NCBI RefSeq assembly: GCF_029910215.1
Contig: NZ_CP110395.1
Location: 868,001-932,000 of the forward strand
Direction of reading: 5' to 3'
DNA length: 64,000 bases
Source of the DNA: Paraburkholderia sp. D15
GTDB taxonomy: Bacteria > Pseudomonadota > Gammaproteobacteria > Burkholderiales > Burkholderiaceae
The notes under the pieces are model-generated. The model did no database searches. It was not told the origin of the DNA and saw only the letters and a program-made list of their open reading frames with translations. Below are positions 19,327-27,545 of this stretch, piece by piece; the first letter of the stretch is position 1; the number at the start of each line of letters is the position of its first letter. A program made the position numbers and the translations under genes.

Positions 19327-19796
19327 GGTTGGCTTACCTCGATGCGTCCGTACGCCTTGATGCCGGCGCCGACAAAGAATGGTTGCTGATTATGGAGGAT
19401 AGTCCGAAGTTTCTCGAAGTCTTCCTTGCGTGCCAACGTGATGCACCCTTTGCTGATTCCCATCGATCCTCTCGGGTGAAGCCTGAAGTTTCCACGTCGA
19501 ACGCCGCTGACGAACGTTTCGTCATCGATGATGCCGTCGTCACGATAGAGCGCAAACCATTCCTTGGGATTGTGGCCAGGCATGTTGTCCCAGAACCAGC
19601 CAAGGCGGCCGCCAGACTGGCGGTCGATAATGAAATATGTTCCTGGCGGAAGAGGACCTATGTCGGCCCTTGCCACTTCGCCGGGGTCATTCACGGCTCT
19701 ACCCAAGCCCGAGAATGCGGGCATGCCACCAATACCGGGGCAAACCAGCATGCTCATCGATCGATTGTTCAGAGTGAATGTGCATGTAATGGGCAT
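19323..19796 (-). CDS. DUF2778/Tlde1-like L,D-transpeptidase-type effector
   Basis: A 157-residue protein of the DUF2778 family, to which the type VI L,D-transpeptidase effector Tlde1 belongs; those enzymes damage target-cell peptidoglycan in the periplasm. Seen: an N-terminal strand region (TFTLNNRSMSMLVCPGIGG, PAFSGLG), IGPLPPGTYFIIDRQSGGRL, EWFALYRDDGIIDDET, and the catalytic segment FRLHPRGSMGISKGCITLAR with His107 and Cys118. No signal peptide is present, as expected for a T6SS cargo. No hcp, vgrG or paar gene is in the window, so it would be an orphan cargo. The gene is less GC-rich than its surroundings. Confidence 0.78.
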   Translation of the reverse strand: MPITCTFTLNNRSMSMLVCPGIGGMPAFSGLGRAVNDPGEVARADIGPLPPGTYFIIDRQSGGRLGWFWDNMPGHNPKEWFALYRDDGIIDDETFVSGVRRGNFRLHPRGSMGISKGCITLARKEDFEKLRTILHNQQPFFVGAGIKAYGRIEVSQP

Positions 19797-19956
19797 AAAG
19801 CATCGATGTTTGAAAGACCGAATTGTTGCCCAAAAATACGAGCGGTTTTACTACCAAATCAAGCAGTTGAAAACTCACCGCCGACGCGATCCGCGTTGAA
19901 AGACCGGGAACTGTCATCACCTGCCGACGGAGAGCGGAATATCGGATTGACACGGG

Positions 19957-20167
19957 GGCGCGCGCAGCGCCGCCGGAAGAATGACTGCTGTGTCACGAAC
20001 GCGGAGTGTGCGAGAACACGGATTCCAGATGCACCACTACCGCGTGGCGGACCACGGAGCCCGCTTATGAGCTAGCGGTGTGAGCCGCTTTCTTTTGCTT
20101 ACTTTTCTTTGCGGCAGGCAAAGAAAAGTGAGTGCCGCCCCGCACAGGGGCAACGCTAATAAACCAC
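19957..20167 (+). repeat. 211-bp dispersed repeat, copy 1
   Basis: One of three nearly identical 211-bp elements here (others at 54958-55168 and 57358-57568). The left end is a GC hairpin (ggcgc gcgca gcgcc). Near the right end are a 12-bp perfect stem (20101-20112 with 20118-20129, core cttttctttgc) and gcccc/ggggc arms. The right end is 23 bp from the ureD stop, so ureD is transcribed into it. It encodes no transposase. Short frames across it recur wherever the element occurs and should not be taken as genes. Confidence 0.92.
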
Positions 20168-20190
20168 CAGCACTACAAGAAAACCCACCC

Positions 20191-21072
20191 TCAAGTAGCC
20201 CAAATCCGCAACGGCGCAGCCCCCACCCCATGCACAACCGGCCGCAACTGCATCCAGCATTGAACGAACGCCTGCTGGAGCATCTCCATGGATCTAGCCA
20301 CGGCCCGCACGATCAACACCCCATCGACAACACAGGAAGCCCCGCCTCTTAAAGCACCATCAAACCCGATACTCGCGGTCAGCGCCTCAGCCAGCCCTTG
20401 ATCACAAGCCGCCCCCACCGCCCAAAGCGTCCCGAACACAGCAAATCCATCCAGCCCTTGCCCCGCCTCGCGCAGCGAATCCTCCGCCGCGAGATTCGCG
20501 CGCTCGAACCACAGCAATCCGCCGTCGGCGCCGACAATCCGCGACTCCGCCCGCAAATGCCCCGCCGACCATCGCTCACCCGCCGCCTGCCGTCCGAGCT
20601 GCATCGCATCCCACCCAATCGCGGAAGCGCCCTCGGCCATGGTCAACGAAAACGTCAGCGAAGCATTCGCATGATCGAAAACGATATTGTTCTGCGGCAA
20701 CCAGTCGAGCTTCGCGCCGGCGCCGAGCCGCACATCGATTCGCTGTTGCGCCTCGCGCCCGTTGGACTTGTACCACTTGGTCGCCCCCGGCGTCGTCACA
20801 ACCGCGTGCGCGCCGGCGCCCACATCGACATCGATATCGAGCCGATCCCCACCCGCAATACCACCCGGCGGATGCACGATCACCGCATGACAGATCGCCT
20901 GACCTTCGGGATACAACGGTCGTTGAATCCGCAACGGCCCAACGTGCCGACGATGCGCAAGCGTGGTCCGCTCGCCTTGCTTGACGAAGCCGAGTTCGAG
21001 CCGGGCTTGCCATTGCGAATGCGCGCTGTTTTGCGCGGCGGCGAGCGTAGTGTGATTTTCGTGAAGCGACAT
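20191..21072 (-). CDS. ureD: Urease accessory protein UreD
   Basis: A 293-residue scaffold that binds apo-urease first and recruits UreF and UreG for nickel loading. Visible family segments: [76 protein letters not shown] and [17 protein letters not shown]. It starts at the ATG at 21072 ([14 protein letters not shown]); the frame to 21234 adds 54 residues without family support. It follows urtE by 203 bases that contain no gene. It is cut off from ureA by the inserted segment, so urtABCDE-ureD and ureABCEFG are probably separate transcripts. Confidence 0.94.
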   Translation of the reverse strand: MSLHENHTTLAAAQNSAHSQWQARLELGFVKQGERTTLAHRRHVGPLRIQRPLYPEGQAICHAVIVHPPGGIAGGDRLDIDVDVGAGAHAVVTTPGATKWYKSNGREAQQRIDVRLGAGAKLDWLPQNNIVFDHANASLTFSLTMAEGASAIGWDAMQLGRQAAGERWSAGHLRAESRIVGADGGLLWFERANLAAEDSLREAGQGLDGFAVFGTLWAVGAACDQGLAEALTASIGFDGALRGGASCVVDGVLIVRAVARSMEMLQQAFVQCWMQLRPVVHGVGAAPLRIWAT

Positions 21073-21275
21073 GCGAAATGGACGTGCGAGCGACAGGTTA
21101 GGGCGGAGCGTGCCCGCTAATATGACGCGTGACGGTGTATGGCCAAACGCCTGGTTCAACGCGCTTGACCCAACGCGAGTGCACCGCCCGGTCATGGAAT
21201 CCGGCGAGAATAGCACGCCGCTTTCAGGCATCAATCAGGCATCGATCAGTCGCCAGATACCCAGCACGCCCGACA

Positions 21276-21968
21276 TTAAACGGCGATCAACGCCCGCACC
21301 CCGTCCCGATCCATGTTCACCCCTTCACCGCCCGCGACGATCTCGCCGCGGCTCATCACCCAGTAACGATCGGCGATGTCTTTCGCGAAATCGTAGTACT
21401 GCTCGACCAGCAGCACCGTCATGCCCATCTCCTCGACCAGTTGCCGCAACGTCCGGCCGATGTCCTGAATGATCGACGGTTGAATCCCCTCGGTGGGTTC
21501 ATCGAGAATCAGCAACTGCGGATCGCTCATCAGCGCACGGCCGATCGCGAGCTGCTGCTGCTGACCGCCCGACAGATCGCCGCCGCGTCGCGCGCGCATG
21601 TCCTTGAGCACCGGAAAGAGTTCATAGATGCGATCGGGGATTTTCTTCGGCGCTTTTTTACTCGCCGCGCCGACCAGCAGATTTTCCTCGACGGTCAAAC
21701 GCGGAAAGATATCGCGCCCCTGCGGCACATAAGCGAGCCCCTTCTCGACGCGCGAGTAGGTCGGCAGTTTGGTGATCGGCGCGCCGCGCCACGCAATGGA
21801 GCCGCTCTTCGTATTCACGACGCCCATCAGGCAGCGCAGCAGCGTGGTCTTGCCCACGCCGTTGCGTCCTAGCAGCACGGTGAGTTTGCCGTCGGGCACG
21901 GTGAGCTTCACATCGCGCAGGATATGGCTACCGCCGTAATACTGATTGAGGTTTTCTACTTCGAGCAT
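21276..21968 (-). CDS. urtE: Urea ABC transporter ATPase UrtE
   Basis: A 230-residue ABC ATPase of the branched-chain/urea (LivF-like) type, one of two energising subunits of the urea importer. Visible: VENLNQYYGGSHILRDV, Walker A GRNGVGKTTLLRCLMGV, signature DLSGGQQQQLAIGRALM, Walker B LLILDEPTEGIQPSI, and the switch His replaced by Gln in VLLVEQYYDFAKDIADRY, as usual in this subfamily. TEGIQPSIIQDIG is characteristic of UrtE as opposed to LivF. It is the last urt gene, 58 bp after urtD. Confidence 0.95.
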   Translation of the reverse strand: MLEVENLNQYYGGSHILRDVKLTVPDGKLTVLLGRNGVGKTTLLRCLMGVVNTKSGSIAWRGAPITKLPTYSRVEKGLAYVPQGRDIFPRLTVEENLLVGAASKKAPKKIPDRIYELFPVLKDMRARRGGDLSGGQQQQLAIGRALMSDPQLLILDEPTEGIQPSIIQDIGRTLRQLVEEMGMTVLLVEQYYDFAKDIADRYWVMSRGEIVAGGEGVNMDRDGVRALIAV

Positions 21969-22026
21969 ATCCGTTCGACCCTTTGTTATATCGACCGCCG
22001 CGTCCTGCCGTGCCGTGCCGCTCCGG

Positions 22027-22890
22027 TCAGCGGCCCAGGTAAGACTCGATCACCGTCTCGTCGCGCTTGACCTCGTCGAGCGTGCCGTGCGCGAGCACAT
22101 GTCCCTCGGCCATCACGGTCACCTTGCCGGTCGCGCCCGACAATGCCGCGACGAATTCCATATCGTGCTCGACGACCATCATCGAGCAGGTGCCGCGTAG
22201 CCGGTTCAGCAGCTCCGCCAGTTGCATGGTTTCGTCGTCGGTCATGCCGGCGGCTGGTTCGTCGAGCAGCAGCAACGCGGGTTGCTGCATCAGCAGCATG
22301 CCGATTTCGAGCCGCTGCTTCTGTCCATGCGACAGCTCGCCCGCCAGGCGGCGCGCCTCGCTTTCGAGTCCGATCAACGCAAGCGTCTCTTCGATGCGCG
22401 CCTGTGCCTCGCGATCGAGCCGTGCGCGCAGCGACGCCCACCAGCCCTTGTCGGTCTTCATCGCCAGTTCGAGGTTTTCCCATACGGGATGCTGTTCGAA
22501 CACCGTCGGCTTCTGGAACTTGCGGCCGATTCCCGCGCGCGCGATCGACGGTTCGTTCATCCGCGTCAGATCGATCGACTGGCCGAGAAAGACCTTGCCG
22601 GAATCGGGCCCGGTCTTGCCGGTGATCACGTCCATCATCGTCGTCTTGCCCGCGCCGTTCGGGCCGATGATGCAGCGCAGTTCGCCGGCATCGATCGACA
22701 GCGTCAGCGCATTCAGCGCGCGGAAACCGTCGAAACTCACGGTGACGTCTTCGAGATACAGGATCGTGCCGTGCGAGATGTCGATCTCGCCTGGCACGAC
22801 CGCGTGCCCCATGTTCGCCACGCCGCTCAGCGAAGTTTCGGCGGGGGCTTCGGGAATCGCCAGATCGGGAACCATCGGGTTTTCATTCAT
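22027..22890 (-). CDS. urtD: Urea ABC transporter ATPase UrtD
   Basis: A 287-residue ABC ATPase (LivG-like). After a 40-residue N-terminal extension come LEDVTVSFDGFRALNALTL, Walker A CIIGPNGAGKTTMMDVITG, KTGPDSGKVFLGQSIDLTRM, signature ELSHGQKQRLEIGMLL, and Walker B LLLLDEPAAGMTDDETMQ, typical of UrtD. The start at 22890 (MNENPMVPDLAIPEA) overlaps the urtC stop by 4 bp. Members of this family pair with UrtE on the cytoplasmic side of UrtBC. Confidence 0.95.
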   Translation of the reverse strand: MNENPMVPDLAIPEAPAETSLSGVANMGHAVVPGEIDISHGTILYLEDVTVSFDGFRALNALTLSIDAGELRCIIGPNGAGKTTMMDVITGKTGPDSGKVFLGQSIDLTRMNEPSIARAGIGRKFQKPTVFEQHPVWENLELAMKTDKGWWASLRARLDREAQARIEETLALIGLESEARRLAGELSHGQKQRLEIGMLLMQQPALLLLDEPAAGMTDDETMQLAELLNRLRGTCSMMVVEHDMEFVAALSGATGKVTVMAEGHVLAHGTLDEVKRDETVIESYLGR

Positions 22891-24074
22891 GAGCGGTTCC
22901 TCCTGCGCGTCACCAGCTCGACCAGTCCCATGATGCCGTTGGGCAGCAGCAGCGGAACCAGCACGAAGATCAAGCCCAGAAAGAACAGCCAGTACTCGGG
23001 GAAATTCGCCGTGAAAAAACTCTTCGCGCCGTTCACCGCGAACGCGCCGACGATCGGTCCAATGAGCGTGCCGCGTCCGCCCACCGCGACCCAGATCGCC
23101 ATTTCGATCGAGTTGCCCGGCGACATTTCGCCCGGGTTGATGATGCCCACCTGCGGCACGTACAGCGCGCCGGCAATGCCGCACAACACGGCCGACACGG
23201 TCCACACGAACAGCTTGTACGCGAGCGGGCTGTAGCCGAGGAACATCAGCCGGGTCTCGCCGTCGCGCACGGCGGTCACCACACGGCCGAGTTTCGAGGT
23301 GACGATCGCGCGCGCGCCGAGGAACGCGAGGATCAGCACCGCGAAGGTGATCATCAGCAGCGCGGTGCGCGTGCCCGGATGGGTGATCGGAAAACCGCCG
23401 ATACGCTTGAAGTCGGTAAAGCCGTTGTTGCCGCCGAAGCCGGTTTCGTTGCGATAGAACAGCAGCATCGCGGCGAAGGTCATGGCCTGCGTGATGATCG
23501 ACAGATACACGCCCTTCACGCGCGAGCGGAACGTGAAGAAGCCGAACACCCACGCGACGACCGCCGGCACCAGCACCACCAGCAGCAGCGCGTAGCCGAG
23601 ATGCTGGGTGCCCTGCCAGTACCACGGCAGTTGATGCCAGTCGAGAAACACCATGAAGTCCGGCAGATCGCTGCCGTACTTGCCGTCGTGGCCGATCGCG
23701 CGCATCAGGTACATGCCGATCGCGTAGCCGCCGAGCGCGAAGAACAGCGCATGCCCGAGGCTCAGAATGCCGCAGTAGCCCCAGACGAGATCCAGCGCGA
23801 GCGCGGCGATCGCGTAGCACATGAACTTGCCGGTGATCGTCATCGCGTAGGCGGACAGATGGAACGCGCTCGTCTCCGGCACGACCAGCGTGGCGAACGG
23901 CACGCCGAGTCCGAACACGACGATCAGGGCGATGAGTGCGAGCCATGCGCGCCGCGACAGCAGCGCGGGACGCGGCGGCAAGCCGAGCGCGAAGCCGGAC
24001 TGCGGGTCGCGTTCGCTGGTCGCGTGATTGCCGCTCGCACGCACGTGGGCGGTGGAAGTCGCTGTCGTCATCAT
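22887..24074 (-). CDS. urtC: Urea ABC transporter permease UrtC
   Basis: A 395-residue polytopic permease (LivM-like). Landmarks: ALALDLVWGYCGILSLGHAL, FALGGYAIGMYLMR, GVYLSIITQAMTFAAMLLFY, NETGFGGNNGFTDFKRI, and the EAA-like cytoplasmic loop AVRDGETRLMFLGYSPLAYK, the last two of which distinguish urea from branched-chain amino acid permeases. Two adjacent ATGs occur at the start (24074 and 24071). The GGAGG upstream is better spaced for the second; the first overlaps the urtB stop by 4 bp. Either choice changes the protein by one residue. Confidence 0.95.
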   Translation of the reverse strand: MMTTATSTAHVRASGNHATSERDPQSGFALGLPPRPALLSRRAWLALIALIVVFGLGVPFATLVVPETSAFHLSAYAMTITGKFMCYAIAALALDLVWGYCGILSLGHALFFALGGYAIGMYLMRAIGHDGKYGSDLPDFMVFLDWHQLPWYWQGTQHLGYALLLVVLVPAVVAWVFGFFTFRSRVKGVYLSIITQAMTFAAMLLFYRNETGFGGNNGFTDFKRIGGFPITHPGTRTALLMITFAVLILAFLGARAIVTSKLGRVVTAVRDGETRLMFLGYSPLAYKLFVWTVSAVLCGIAGALYVPQVGIINPGEMSPGNSIEMAIWVAVGGRGTLIGPIVGAFAVNGAKSFFTANFPEYWLFFLGLIFVLVPLLLPNGIMGLVELVTRRRNRS

Positions 24075-25684
24075 GCCTCCGCGCTGCGGCCCTTGAGGGC
24101 GAACATGCCCTGCGGACGCTTCTGGATGAACAGCACGATCAGCACGAGCACCGCGATTTTCGCGAGCACCGCGCCCCAGAACGGCTCGATCGCCTTGCTG
24201 ACGAGACCGAGGCCGAAGCCGCCGATCACCGTGCCGGCCAGTTGACCGACGCCGCCGAGCACCACCGCCATGAACGAATCGATGATGTAGCTCTGGCCGA
24301 GGTCCGGTCCGACATTGCCGATCTGCGACAGCGCACAGCCGCCCAGCCCCGCGATGCCCGCGCCGAACGCGAACGCGTACGAATCGACCCGCGCGGTCTT
24401 CACGCCGACGCACGCCGCCATGCGGCGGTTTTGCGTGACGGCGCGCACGAAAAGGCCGAGCCGCGTTTTGGTCAGCACGGCCCACGCGATGCCGACGACG
24501 ATCAGCGAGAACGCCAGGATCGCCAGCCGGTTGTACGGCAGGATCAGATCGGGCAGCACGGTGACGCCGCCGCTCATCCACGACGGGTTGACGACCTGCA
24601 CGTTCTGCGCGCCGAACAGCATGCGGGTCGCCTGAATCAGGATCAGGCTCACGCCGAAGGTGGTCAGCAGCGTCTCCAGCGGACGCCCGTATAGATGCTT
24701 CAGCACCAGCCGTTCGAGCACGATGCCGACCAGTCCCGCCGCCGCGAACGAGGCCGGCACCGCGAGCAGCGGATACCAGTCGAACGCGCCGGGCGCGAAG
24801 CGCTGAAACAGGTTCTGCACGACGTACGTGGCGTACGCGCCGATCATCAGGAATTCGCCGTGCGCCATGTTGATCACGCCGATCAGCCCGTACGTGATGG
24901 CGAGGCCCAGGGCGGCGAGCAGCAGCACGCTGCCGAGCGACAGGCCCGCGAACAGCGTGCCGGCAATCTGGCTGCGGCGCTGGATCGCGTCGAGCTGGTC
25001 GATGCCGCTTTGCGCGGCGGCGCGCACGCGGTCGTCGGGCTCGGCGAAGGTGCCGTCCGGCTTCTTCGCGACGAGCGGGCGCAGCAGTTCGTTCATGTCG
25101 AGTTCGTGCCGTGCCGCGACCAGTTGCACGGCCTGGAGGCGCCTCGCCGGATCGGCGTCGTGCAGGGCGGTCATCGCCCACAGCGTGTCGAGGCGTTTCT
25201 TCAGCGCCGGATCGGTTTCCTTCGCGCGGGCCGCGTCGACGAGCGGTTTGATCGACGGATCAGGATTCTGCAGCAAGGCCGCGATGGCGGCCTCGCGCGT
25301 CGCCCTGTCCGGCGAGTCGAGCTGCAGTCCCGAGAGCGCGCCCGCGACTTTCGAGCGCAGCAGATTGTTCAGCGTGACCGGTTGCGCGTCGCTGGTGGCG
25401 GCGACGGTTTTGCCGGTGACGGCATCGCGCGTGGTGTCGCCGTCCTGCAGCAGCACGACGCCCGCGTCGGTGGCGAGCGCGCTGTCGTCGGACAGCGCCT
25501 TGAGCACGGCCATCGAGGCGGGATCGTGATTGGCGATCAGCTTGTCGATGGCGGCGGATTTCGCGTCGAAGTCGTCGCCGGCGAGCGGCGCGACGTCGGC
25601 CTGGGTCAGTGCGAACGCGGCGGGACTCAGCAGCGCGAGCGCCAGCGAGAGCAGGAGCGTTCTGCGATAGAGGCGGGAGATCAT
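24071..25684 (-). CDS. urtB: Urea ABC transporter permease UrtB with periplasmic N-terminal domain
   Basis: A 537-residue permease. A signal sequence (residues about 5-25, ending AAFALTQADV) is followed by a roughly 200-residue helical, HEAT-like extracytoplasmic domain (for example DRATREAAIAALLQNPDPSI, DPALKKRLDTLWAMTALHDA). The LivH-like membrane domain then begins near residue 245: LAITYGLIGVINMAHGEFLM, LKHLYGRPLETLLTTFGVSL, ARVDSYAFAFGAGIAGLGGC. The long N-terminal domain is standard for proteobacterial UrtB. I start at the ATG at 25684; a TTG at 25696 is also in frame. The 192 bases to urtA carry a strong hairpin. Confidence 0.93.
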   Translation of the reverse strand: MISRLYRRTLLLSLALALLSPAAFALTQADVAPLAGDDFDAKSAAIDKLIANHDPASMAVLKALSDDSALATDAGVVLLQDGDTTRDAVTGKTVAATSDAQPVTLNNLLRSKVAGALSGLQLDSPDRATREAAIAALLQNPDPSIKPLVDAARAKETDPALKKRLDTLWAMTALHDADPARRLQAVQLVAARHELDMNELLRPLVAKKPDGTFAEPDDRVRAAAQSGIDQLDAIQRRSQIAGTLFAGLSLGSVLLLAALGLAITYGLIGVINMAHGEFLMIGAYATYVVQNLFQRFAPGAFDWYPLLAVPASFAAAGLVGIVLERLVLKHLYGRPLETLLTTFGVSLILIQATRMLFGAQNVQVVNPSWMSGGVTVLPDLILPYNRLAILAFSLIVVGIAWAVLTKTRLGLFVRAVTQNRRMAACVGVKTARVDSYAFAFGAGIAGLGGCALSQIGNVGPDLGQSYIIDSFMAVVLGGVGQLAGTVIGGFGLGLVSKAIEPFWGAVLAKIAVLVLIVLFIQKRPQGMFALKGRSAEA

Positions 25685-25724
25685 AGGCAGGTTCAAACAG
25701 ACTGCGAGGTGGGCCCGTCCGGGA

Positions 25725-25752
25725 GGCGTGACGGCGGCTTCGCCGTCACGCC
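25725..25752. other. Strong intercistronic hairpin between urtA and urtB
   Basis: ggcgtgacggcg and cgccgtcacgcc form a perfect 12-bp stem with a 4-base loop. No T-run follows on the minus strand, so it looks like an mRNA-stabilising or processing hairpin and not a full terminator. Such structures often let a binding-protein gene be expressed above its membrane partners. Confidence 0.65.
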
Positions 25753-25876
25753 CTGCCTGGCCGGCAACCTGGCTGCCGGCTCAGTCAGCGGATGAGTGGG
25801 TAACCCGGTCGGCGACGCGGTTGACAACTCAGTGCGCAACGCGATCAGCGCCCGGACCGGCGACCGGGTCCGCAAC

Positions 25877-27175
25877 TCACGCCACGCGGCGGCGGCGCAG
25901 GAAGTCGGGAATCGAGCTGACCACATCCGGCTTGCTCGAATTGCCCGCGATGAACGGACTCCACGGCTGCGCGCGGATCGCGGTCTTGGTGCGCCACACG
26001 ACGTTGAACTGACCGTCGGCGCGCACTTCGCCGATCATCACCGGCTTGTGCAGATGGTGATTGCCGTCCATCGTCAGCACGAAGCCCGACGGCGCGTTGA
26101 AGCTCTGGCCGATCATCGCCACGCGGACCTTGTCGACATCGGCGCTCTTCGCTTTCTCGACCGCCTGCTTCCACATGTGAATGCCGACGAAGGTCGCTTC
26201 CATCGGGTCGTTCGTCACGCGCTTGTCGCCGCCGGGCAGGTTGTTGTCCTTCACCCATTTCGCGAACATCGCCTTGAACTTCGTGTTCTCCGGATTGCGC
26301 ACCGACATGAAGTAGTTCCATGCCGCGAGGTTGCCGACCAGCGGCTTGGTGTCGATGCCGCGAAGCTCTTCTTCGCCGACCGAGAACGCGACCACGGGCA
26401 CGTCGGTCGCCTTCAGTCCCTGGTTGCCGAGTTCCTTGTAGAACGGCACGTTCGAGTCGCCGTTCACCGTCGAGATCACCGCGGTCTTGCCGCCTTGCGA
26501 GAAGGTCTTGATGTTCGCGACGATGGTCTGGTAGTCGCTATGGCCGAACGGTGTGTAGACCTCCTGGATGTCGGCATCCTGCACGCCTTTCGACTTGAGG
26601 AACGCGCGCAGAATCTTGTTGGTCGTGCGGGGGTACACATAGTCGGTGCCCAGAAGGAAGAAACGTTTGGCGCCGCCGCCTTCCGCGCTCATCAGATATT
26701 CGGTGGCGGGGATCGCCTGCTGGTTCGGCGCGGCGCCCGTGTAGAACACGTTGCGCGACATTTCCTCGCCTTCGTATTGCACCGGGTAGAACAGCAGACC
26801 GTTCAGTTCCTCGAACACCGGCAGCACCGATTTGCGCGACACCGAAGTCCAGCAGCCGAACACGGCCGAGCACTTTTCCTGGGTGATGAGCTGACGCGCC
26901 TTTTCGGCGAACAGCGGCCAGTTCGACGCCGGATCGACCACCACCGGCTGGATCTGGCGACCCATCACCCCGCCGTTCTTGTTGATGTCCGAAATGGTCA
27001 TCAACGCGGTGTCCTTCAGCGACGTCTCCGAGATGGCCATGGTGCCCGACAGCGAATGCAGAATCCCCACCTTGATCGGACCGCTGTCGGACTGCGCTTG
27101 CGCGAACGGGACCCGACCCGCCAGCGCGAGCGCGCCTGACATGGAACCGAACTTCAACAGACTGCGACGTTTCAT
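25877..27175 (-). CDS. urtA: Urea ABC transporter substrate-binding protein
   Basis: A 432-residue periplasmic type-I binding protein for urea. The N-terminus MKRRSLLKFGSMSGALALAG followed by RVPFAQAQSD is an export signal. The mature part has IKVGILHSLSGTMAISETSL, DINKNGGVMGRQIQPVVVDP, ASNWPLFAEKARQLI, VFGCWTSVSRKSVLPVFEEL and GLLFYPVQYEGEE, all hallmark UrtA segments that form the urea site. It starts at the ATG at 27175, preceded by GGGGAAG at good spacing; upstream in-frame sequence to 27313 lacks family support. It is first in the urt operon behind a sigma54-type promoter. Confidence 0.96.
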   Translation of the reverse strand: MKRRSLLKFGSMSGALALAGRVPFAQAQSDSGPIKVGILHSLSGTMAISETSLKDTALMTISDINKNGGVMGRQIQPVVVDPASNWPLFAEKARQLITQEKCSAVFGCWTSVSRKSVLPVFEELNGLLFYPVQYEGEEMSRNVFYTGAAPNQQAIPATEYLMSAEGGGAKRFFLLGTDYVYPRTTNKILRAFLKSKGVQDADIQEVYTPFGHSDYQTIVANIKTFSQGGKTAVISTVNGDSNVPFYKELGNQGLKATDVPVVAFSVGEEELRGIDTKPLVGNLAAWNYFMSVRNPENTKFKAMFAKWVKDNNLPGGDKRVTNDPMEATFVGIHMWKQAVEKAKSADVDKVRVAMIGQSFNAPSGFVLTMDGNHHLHKPVMIGEVRADGQFNVVWRTKTAIRAQPWSPFIAGNSSKPDVVSSIPDFLRRRRVA

Positions 27176-27274
27176 GTGCTTCCCCTTGCCATGGATGGTG
27201 ACTGTGATGGTGACTTTTATGGGCGTCGATTTCGGCCAGCGAGGCTTATCCCGCATGACTTGCCGCTTGTGTAC

Positions 27275-27290
27275 TGCAAGGCACATGCCA
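27275..27290 (-). promoter_or_regulatory. Sigma54 (-24/-12) promoter candidate for urtABCDE-ureD
   Basis: On the minus strand the site reads TGGCATG-TGCC-TTGCA. It matches the RpoN consensus, with GG at -24 and GC at -12 separated by the required 10 bases. It lies about 100 bp upstream of the urtA start in the 370-bp spacer to aptA. RpoN/NtrC control of urea uptake genes is well established in proteobacteria. I did not find a convincing pair of NtrC sites. Confidence 0.75.
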
Positions 27291-27545
27291 TGTGGTCGTT
27301 TCGACCGATGCATCGCGGATGGCGCGCCGTGACGCGGCCGGACGGCAGTCAGTTATGCGTAATGAAGTCGGCGAGCGGCGCGAAACTGGTGCACGATCCG
27401 GAGCGCCGCCTCGTTCCTGTGCGTGCCGCGCCGCAACGAAGCGTGCGTATCCGCCAGCGGGCATCGACGGTGCATGGCCGCTGCCCCTTTGTGCATGCGC
27501 GGCGCTGTGGCTACACTGGAAGTCCCACTACGTGAGGAGACACAC

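Noticed and set aside
19957..20352. Short frames beginning MSRFLLLTFLCG and their reverse counterparts inside the 211-bp repeats
   Set aside because: They recur only because the repeat recurs, differ outside it, and lack upstream ribosome sites; treated as part of the repeat.
27390..27500. NtrC-binding sites upstream of the sigma54 promoter
   Set aside because: Only scattered tgcac/gtgca pieces with wrong spacing; no convincing dyad.
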